In this document: positions 6,957-11,144 of the stretch, one piece after another
How positions within the stretch are numbered: position 1 is the stretch's first letter
How the letters are laid out: every line of letters begins with the position of its first letter
From: JBOHCT01 sp050699055
Lineage (GTDB): Bacteria; Actinomycetota; Actinomycetes; Streptosporangiales; JBOHCT01
Direction: 5' to 3'
DNA: 11,144 nucleotides
Assembly: GCA_050699055.1 (NCBI GenBank)
Contig: JBOHCT010000142.1
Coordinates: 1 to 11,144, forward strand
Translations under genes and position numbers: made by a program
The notes under the pieces: model-generated
What the model saw: only the letters and a program-made list of their open reading frames with translations
Databases searched by the model: none
What the model was told of the DNA's origin: nothing

Positions 6957-7958
6957 TCAGCCCTTCGAGAGCTCCGCGAAGGTGTGCTTCTTGGCCTCCT
7001 TGAACTGGCTCTTCGCGAAGCCGAACGCGTCTCCGTTCGGTGACGCCTGCTTCACGATGGAGTACACCTTGTCGTTCTTCTGCAGCTTGTCCAACTGCTG
7101 GTTGTAGGCCTTGACCAGGGCACCCTCGTCCTTGCGGAACTGAGGGCCGCCGCAACTGATCTTCTCCTCGCCGTTGACGACGGGGTTGAAGCCCTTCAGG
7201 GCCTGAAGCTGCCCTCCTCCGGACTTCTCGACCAGGCTGCGGACGGTGATCCCGGTGAGCGAGAACGCGTCCGCGCGTCCGGTCTTGACCGACGCGACCA
7301 GCGCGGAGGGGTTGCTGACGACGACCAGCTGGTCCTGGGGCACGCCGACCGCCTTGGCGTACTTCAGCTCCGTGGCGCCGGACTCGACGGCCAGCTTTGC
7401 CTTCGGGTTGTTCGCGATGGACTTGTAGTCCGACAGGTTCAGCGGGTTGCCCTTCTTGACCGCGAGCGCCTCCAGGACGCAGTAGACCGGGTCGGTGTAG
7501 TCGACCGCCTTGGCGCGCTGGGGCGTGATCGAGGCCGCCGCCATCGTCATGTCGAAGCGGCCGGCCTTCAAGCCGGGAATCAAGCCGCTGAAGTCGACCT
7601 TCTTCCACGTGATGTCGCTGATCCCCAGGTTGGACATGATGGCCTTGCCCACCGACGGCGCCATGCCGGTGACCTGGCCCTGCTCGCTCTTGAAGTCGTA
7701 GGGCGGCTCGCCGGCGTAGCCGATGGTGATGCCGTTCTTGTGGAAGTCCGCCAGCGCGCCGTTCCCGCCGCTGGTCCCGGTCTTGCCGGTTCCACCGGCG
7801 CTGCCGCCGCCACAGCCGGCGAGGGCGACTACACCGGCCGTCGCCAGCGCGGCCAGACCAAACACGGCCCGCCCTCGCCGCGCAGATGTTCGACCGGCAG
7901 TCGCGGCGCTGGGAGCCTTCGAGTCGTCGGCGCTGTGCGTTGGGTACAGGTGCCACAT
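6957..7958 (-). CDS. ehuB: Ectoine/hydroxyectoine ABC transporter substrate-binding lipoprotein
   Basis: The extracytoplasmic solute receptor of the importer, a cluster F / type II (amino-acid type) binding protein anchored as a lipoprotein. The 333-residue precursor has an unusually long, Arg-containing N-region (about 30 residues), a hydrophobic stretch (31-46) and lipobox L-A-G-C with the lipidated C49, followed by a Gly/Ser/Thr linker. The mature part shows ITIGYAGEPPYDF, GLIPGLKAGRFDM, SITPQRAKAVDYTDPVYCV (the Arg after SITPQ usually binds the ligand carboxylate), EALAVKKGNP and a C-terminal ISCGGPQFRKDEGALVKAYN, all in line with EhuB. Identity rests mainly on these and on the B-C-D-A order. 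The start at ATG 7958 has GGAGG 9 nt upstream; an in-frame extension to 8072 looks non-coding. Confidence 0.9.
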   Translation of the reverse strand: MWHLYPTHSADDSKAPSAATAGRTSARRGRAVFGLAALATAGVVALAGCGGGSAGGTGKTGTSGGNGALADFHKNGITIGYAGEPPYDFKSEQGQVTGMAPSVGKAIMSNLGISDITWKKVDFSGLIPGLKAGRFDMTMAAASITPQRAKAVDYTDPVYCVLEALAVKKGNPLNLSDYKSIANNPKAKLAVESGATELKYAKAVGVPQDQLVVVSNPSALVASVKTGRADAFSLTGITVRSLVEKSGGGQLQALKGFNPVVNGEEKISCGGPQFRKDEGALVKAYNQQLDKLQKNDKVYSIVKQASPNGDAFGFAKSQFKEAKKHTFAELSKG

Positions 7959-8020
7959 GGTCGCTAACCTCCGCAGGTATCCGTGCCTGCCGTGAACGCA
8001 AGCAAAGGGGCGTCGTATTT

Positions 8021-8026
8021 TGTCAA
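8021..8026 (-). promoter_or_regulatory. Possible -35 element of the ehu operon
   Basis: The minus strand reads TTGACA in a relatively AT-rich patch (attgttgacaaaatacg) 62 nt before the ehuB start codon. No good -10 hexamer lies 16-19 nt downstream (gcttgc at the expected place), so only the -35 match is seen. The same bases form a loose palindrome (TTGT-t-GACAA) that could be an operator. Confidence 0.25.
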
Positions 8027-8071
8027 CAATGCGAATCGTGTCGATACTCGGTTGCGACATTCGGCCGCACA

Positions 8072-8203
8072 TCCCAATTCGCCGGGACCGTCCTCGACGA
8101 ATCCGAGGTGCTTGTCCACGACGTTGCGCATCGAGCGCCCGTCAGGGAAGCGTTGTGCGTTGTCCACGAACTGCCACGGCAACCGGTTACCCCTGCCTAC
8201 CAC
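8072..8203 (-). pseudogene. Coding-like fragment of an unidentified gene
   Basis: A stretch of 44 codons from GTG 8203 reads NRLPWQFVDNAQRFPDGR followed by SMRNVVDKHLGFVEDGPG. It has balanced composition, mostly G or C at third codon positions in its central 30 codons, and no Arg/Pro bias, unlike the same frame on either side. The frame stays open beyond it to 7964, but the sequence there becomes the AT-richer ehuB leader. I do not recognise the family. It looks like a piece of a real protein left after truncation, although a short genuine gene cannot be excluded. Confidence 0.35.
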
Positions 8204-8244
8204 GTGCAGTCTGTCACGAGTACGGCTCCTTGGTGTGAGGTTGA

Positions 8245-8267
8245 GGCTCAGCTGACCCCGCTGAGCC
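8245..8267. terminator. Short hairpin, possible terminator or operator
   Basis: GGCTCAGC pairs perfectly with GCTGAGCC around a 7-nt loop (tgacccc). There is no T-run on either side. It lies 290 nt upstream of ehuB, and its role is unknown. Confidence 0.3.
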
Positions 8268-8318
8268 GCCCCCGAACACAGTGGAGGAACCTTAGCGGGA
8301 GCCTGCATGGCTGTCAAC

Positions 8319-8360
8319 GATCTCCCGCGTGGCCGCGAGGGAGCGGCCACGCGGGAGATC
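8319..8360. terminator. Perfect 18-bp stem hairpin with 6-nt loop
   Basis: GATCTCCCGCGTGGCCGC (8319-8336) is exactly complementary to 8343-8360, with loop gaggga. The stem is strong enough to stop polymerase from either side, and actinobacterial terminators often lack a T-run, as here. However, no convincing gene ends next to it. A 45-codon plus-strand ORF with a GGGAG site begins at 8307 and would place the stem in its first codons, so translational control is another reading. Confidence 0.5.
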
Positions 8361-8725
8361 AGATGGTCTGTGGCAGGGCCGCCCGCGCCGTCACGCAGCG
8401 GGGGGCCTGACCGAGGGAGTGGTCCCGGGCGCTCTCGCTCGTGACCGCCCGCATGCGTACGGCCTCGAGCCGGCTGGCCCGTAGTCCGTCGCGCGACGAG
8501 GCGTGGCCAGCCGCCCCCGTTCGATGAGATCTGGCCGAGGCAACACATGGTGTGCTGTTCAACCTATCGGCCTGGCCGCCGATGAAAAGTAGCGCGGCCG
8601 GTACGTGACCGCGTCGGAATGGGAGCGCAACGGCCCCGTGATGCGACGCGCCTCCCGCAGACGCCGATGAGGTCCCTACGAACTGCCGGTGAGAGGCCGG
8701 GTCTTGCGGCGTTTGAGCCGCAGCG

Positions 8726-8759
8726 ATGCTAGCACATTAGACCGAAGCGTTGATAGCAT
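8726..8759. promoter_or_regulatory. Operator-like inverted repeat upstream of the PIN-domain gene
   Basis: ATGCTA (8726-8731) and TAGCAT (8754-8759) form an inverted repeat with arm centres 28 bp apart; the left arm is part of the perfect palindrome TGCTAGCA (8727-8734). A -35-like TTGAGC lies at 8713-8718. Toxin-antitoxin operons are commonly self-repressed through such repeats, but binding here is inferred. Confidence 0.3.
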
Positions 8760-8808
8760 GCGTGGGCTTGGGCCGGTCCTAGATCAGCTGCTGGCCGACG
8801 GGCGCTAG
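8758..8808 (+). pseudogene. 16-codon ORF, possible residue of a VapB/Phd-type antitoxin
   Basis: The ORF reads MRGLGPVLDQLLADGR and stops 4 nt before the PIN-domain start, the spacing expected of an antitoxin gene. LxxLLADGR resembles the helical C-terminal tails of prevent-host-death antitoxins. No DNA-binding domain precedes it: the frame upstream is open back to 8671 but its codons do not look coding. A deletion joining the antitoxin start region to its end would give this arrangement. Because of the short length, chance is a real alternative. Confidence 0.3.
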
Positions 8809-8812
8809 CCGA

Positions 8813-9271
8813 ATGCTCATCTACCTCGACTCGTCTATCTTGACGCGCGCGTACCTACCGGACGAGCCCGGCCATCAGGAGGCGGCGGAGCTGGTGTACG
8901 GGTACGAGCACCTGCTGGTCTCCGCCACTTGGACGGTCGTGGAGGTGACATCCGCGTTGACGCGGGCCGCGAAGGGCAGACGCGCCGACGGCCCGGGGGA
9001 CCTTCTCGCTGTCCTGGCCGAGGACACCGGTGACGACGGCACGGTGACCCTGGTGCGGGCCGACGCGGTGCAAGTTGAGGACCGCGTCACGGCCGTCGTT
9101 CGCGAACACGCCATCCGTTCGCTCGACGCGCTTCACCTGGCCGTCGCTGGGCTCGCCGCGAGGCCGCTGACCGAGCCGCTCGGCTTCGCGGCCCGAGACG
9201 ATGCGCAAGGGACCGTCGCCTCGGCGCTCGGGTTCGTCCCCTGGCCGTTCCCGGGGCCTGCACAGGGGTGA
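8813..9271 (+). CDS. PIN-domain ribonuclease, VapC-like toxin
   Basis: A 152-residue PIN-domain protein, predicted to be a magnesium-dependent endoribonuclease that blocks translation when not bound by its antitoxin. The acidic residues of the active site are all visible: D6 in MLIYLDSS, E44 in VVEVTSAL, D105 in IRSLDALHLA, and D129 in FAARDDAQ, the last in the usual place before the C-terminal ALGF. Length is near the 130-150 residues typical of VapC; the tail after 140 (PWPFPGPAQG) is extra. The start at ATG 8813 follows the tiny ORF by 4 nt and has no strong Shine-Dalgarno sequence. No full antitoxin lies on either side: the downstream gene is an AraC regulator. Confidence 0.88.
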   Translation: MLIYLDSSILTRAYLPDEPGHQEAAELVYGYEHLLVSATWTVVEVTSALTRAAKGRRADGPGDLLAVLAEDTGDDGTVTLVRADAVQVEDRVTAVVREHAIRSLDALHLAVAGLAARPLTEPLGFAARDDAQGTVASALGFVPWPFPGPAQG

Positions 9272-9285
9272 CGTCCACCGCGACG

Positions 9286-9291
9286 TACCAT
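9286..9291 (+). promoter_or_regulatory. -10-like hexamer suggesting a leaderless start for the AraC-type gene
   Basis: TACCAT lies 7 nt before the GTG at 9299, in the short gap after the PIN-domain gene. No Shine-Dalgarno sequence precedes the GTG, and no good -35 element is present. The same hexamer at nearly the same distance precedes the acyl-CoA dehydrogenase GTG. Confidence 0.35.
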
Positions 9292-9298
9292 CTCGCAT

Positions 9299-9796
<498 letters not shown>

Positions 9797-9798
9797 CC

Positions 9799-10135
9799 AT
9801 GGCCGGCTCTTCCACCCAGGGAATCAAGACCGTGCTGCATCCCGTGTCCGACCTGGCGACGGGCAAGACGGCGTCCCGCCGCAGACCGAGGAATCCTACT
9901 ACGTCGGCTTCGAGGCCGAGGGCCAGCACATCAGGCTGGTGCCGGGCGGCGGACCGCAGGGCATGACCTCGCCGGTGGCCTACTGGCACGTCCCGGACAT
10001 CGAGGCGAAGCTGGCCGAGGTGACCGCTGCCGGCGCCACCGTGAAGGAGCCCGTGCGCGACGTCGGTAGCGGCCACCTGGTGGCTACCGTCACGGACCCG
10101 ATGGCAACGTCCTCGGGCTGCTTCAGGACCGATGA
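9799..10135 (+). pseudogene. Glyoxalase/bleomycin-resistance (VOC) family gene broken by two frameshifts
   Basis: The protein is readable only across three frames. From ATG 9799: MAGSSTQGIKTVLHPVSDLATGK (to 9867). From 9870 in another frame: GVPPQTEESYYVGFEAEGQH and onward through VPGGGPQGM, YWHVPDIEAKLAEVTAAGAT and VATVTDP (to about 10099). From 10100 in the third: DGNVLGLLQDR and TGA at 10133-10135. These join into one small VOC fold, a metal-binding or drug/electrophile-binding family. The first break lacks about seven codons normally found between the first strand and helix (roughly 19 bp); the second is one missing base. Restoring 20 bp gives 357 bp, a multiple of three. Decay is recent, or these are sequencing errors. 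Confidence 0.82.
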
Positions 10136-10296
10136 GTGCGACCCCTCGCTCCCGCCCGTAGCCTCGTCGCGACACGGATCGCTCCATGGGCTGAAGCGAA
10201 GGAGAACCAGACGTACTGCTCGAGGCTGGGCAGATCGAGCCAGGCGACGCCGACGGAGACCGCGAAGGCAGCTCCGTCCTAACAGATGGAGACACG

Positions 10297-11144
10297 ATGA
10301 GCACAGCCACGACGACGGAGACGCAGTCGCCCGCGCTGCACGTTGCCGACAGCCACGATCTGATTCGGGTGCGCGGCGCGCGCGAGAACAACCTCAAGAA
10401 CGTCAACATCGAGCTGCCGAAGCGCCGGCTGACGGTGTTCACCGGTGTCTCCGGCTCGGGCAAAAGCTCGCTGGTGTTCGACACGATCGCCGCGGAGTCG
10501 CAGCGGATGATCAACGAGACGTACAGCGCTTTCGTGCAGGGCTTCATGCCGACGCTGGCCCGACCCGAGGTCGACGTACTCGACGGGTTGACGACCGCGA
10601 TCACCGTCGACCAGGAGCGGATGGGCGCCAACCCCCGCTCCACGGTCGGCACCGCCACCGACGCGGGCGCGATGCTGCGCATTCTCTTCAGTCGACTCGG
10701 GCATCCGCACATCGGCTCGCCCAACGCATACTCCTTCAACGTGCCCTCGGTGAGGGCCAGCGGTGCGATCACTGTCGAGCGCGGCGCAGGCAAGACGAAG
10801 GCCGAAAAGGCGACTTTCTTCCGCCTCGGCGGTATGTGTTCGCGCTGCGAGGGCATGGGCGCGGTCACCGACTTCGACCTGTCGGCGCTGTACGACGACA
10901 GCCAGTCGCTCAACGAGGGCGCGCTCACCATCCCCGGCTACAGCATGGACGGCTGGTACGGCCGCATCTTCCGCGGCTGCGGCTTCTTCGACCCGGACAA
11001 GCCGATCAGCAAGTACACCAAGCGTGAGCTCCACGACCTGCTCTACAAGGAGCCGACCAAGATCAAGGTCGAGGGCATCAACCTGACCTACGAGGGCCTG
11101 ATCCCGAAGATCCAGAAGTCGATGCTGTCCAAGGACACCGAGGC
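10297..11144 (+). CDS. UvrA-like ABC ATPase, UvrA2/DrrC type (C-terminus beyond window)
   Basis: The first 282 residues of an excinuclease-subunit-A-like protein. It opens with DLIRVRGARENNLKNVNIELPK, has Walker A TGVSGSGKSS (49-58), the segment ANPRSTVGTATD (111-122) equivalent to the NPRSTVGT of UvrA, FSRLGHPHIGSPNAYSFN (131-148) and a C-x-x-C zinc half-site (C181, C184) in CSRCEGMG. Only about 45 residues separate LFSRLG from the C-x-x-C, where repair UvrA has a far longer stretch including the UvrB-binding domain. This favours the UvrA2/DrrC branch, linked to DNA-damaging drug tolerance, over nucleotide excision repair. ATG 10297 has GGAG 5 nt upstream. The signature motif and second ATPase half are off the right edge. 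Confidence 0.9.
   Translation, partial: MSTATTTETQSPALHVADSHDLIRVRGARENNLKNVNIELPKRRLTVFTGVSGSGKSSLVFDTIAAESQRMINETYSAFVQGFMPTLARPEVDVLDGLTTAITVDQERMGANPRSTVGTATDAGAMLRILFSRLGHPHIGSPNAYSFNVPSVRASGAITVERGAGKTKAEKATFFRLGGMCSRCEGMGAVTDFDLSALYDDSQSLNEGALTIPGYSMDGWYGRIFRGCGFFDPDKPISKYTKRELHDLLYKEPTKIKVEGINLTYEGLIPKIQKSMLSKDTE

Larger units (their letters stand above)
7959..8812. other. Long region without an intact gene, between ehuB and the PIN-domain gene
   Basis: About 850 bp with no ORF that looks like a full gene on either strand. It holds the ehuB leader (7959-8030), a coding-like relic on the minus strand (8072-8203), two hairpins (8245-8267 and 8319-8360), and an operator-like repeat plus a 16-codon ORF just before 8813. 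Open frames here (for example the minus-strand frames at 7964-8548 and 8359-8562) have Arg/Gly/Pro/Ser-biased products of the kind GC-rich shadows give. Around 8545-8615 base composition shifts (gatgaaaagtag), as at an old insertion junction, but no terminal repeats or transposase were found. Confidence 0.6.

Noticed and set aside
7959..8360. c-di-AMP (ydaO-type) or other riboswitch in the ehuB leader
   Set aside because: It would suit an osmolyte importer, but the conserved sequence blocks and pairing could not be recognised on the minus strand.
8307..8444. 45-codon plus-strand ORF with a GGGAG site 5 nt before its ATG
   Set aside because: The product is Gly/Arg/Ser/Pro-rich without recognisable features, and its first codons are the arms of the 18-bp hairpin. 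Not supported as a gene.
8359..8562. 67-codon minus-strand ORF ending at the hairpin
   Set aside because: Composition is that of a GC-rich shadow, with no ribosome-binding site and no recognisable family.
8545..8640. Possible insertion-sequence end around gatgaaaagtag
   Set aside because: It looks vaguely like the end of a mobile element, but no inverted terminal repeats, target duplication or transposase remnants were found.
10136..10296. In-frame extension of the UvrA-like gene upstream of ATG 10297
   Set aside because: The frame is open back to about 10192, but it has no ATG or GTG and lies before a good GGAG site that marks ATG 10297 as the start.

Overview
The window is GC-rich DNA with GTG starts, leaderless-looking promoters and protein families typical of a high-GC Gram-positive bacterium (an actinomycete). 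Genus cannot be fixed from the sequence alone. No rRNA, tRNA, CRISPR array, complete insertion sequence or origin was seen.

Left part, minus strand (1-7958). The left edge cuts an acyl-CoA dehydrogenase gene (1-1033). The rest is one co-directional block, read right to left: ehuB, ehuC, ehuD, a decayed permease tail, ehuA, a single-domain RsmC-like methyltransferase, a SpoU/TrmH-type RNA 2'-O-methyltransferase, a glycerophosphodiester phosphodiesterase, and a UMF1-type MFS transporter. The four Ehu proteins form an ectoine/hydroxyectoine ABC importer (lipoprotein, two permeases, ATPase), a system for taking up compatible solutes. The four downstream genes are joined by 4-nt start/stop overlaps (GTGA, ATGA, GTGA), so they form a translationally coupled unit. 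They may be read through from ehuA across an approximately 87-bp gap.

Middle (7959-8812). About 850 bp hold no convincing intact gene. They contain the ehuB leader, an out-of-context coding-like fragment of about 44 codons, two hairpins (one with a perfect 18-bp stem) and an operator-like inverted repeat just before the next gene.

Right part, plus strand (8813-11144). A PIN-domain (VapC-like) ribonuclease has all four expected acidic residues, but only a 16-codon ORF lies where its antitoxin should be. It is followed by a short single-domain AraC-type regulator, a VOC/glyoxalase-fold gene broken by two frameshifts, and the start of a UvrA-like ABC ATPase. That ATPase appears to lack the UvrB-binding domain, placing it with UvrA2/DrrC-type proteins rather than the repair UvrA.

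The most notable theme is gene decay: a frame-scrambled second permease C-terminus inside the ehu operon, a residual antitoxin, a frameshifted VOC gene and an orphan coding fragment, all between intact genes. I did not find a clearly new multi-gene system. The best leads are the orphan PIN toxin with its operator-like repeats, the ehuD/remnant/ehuA junction, and the AraC-VOC-UvrA2 module.
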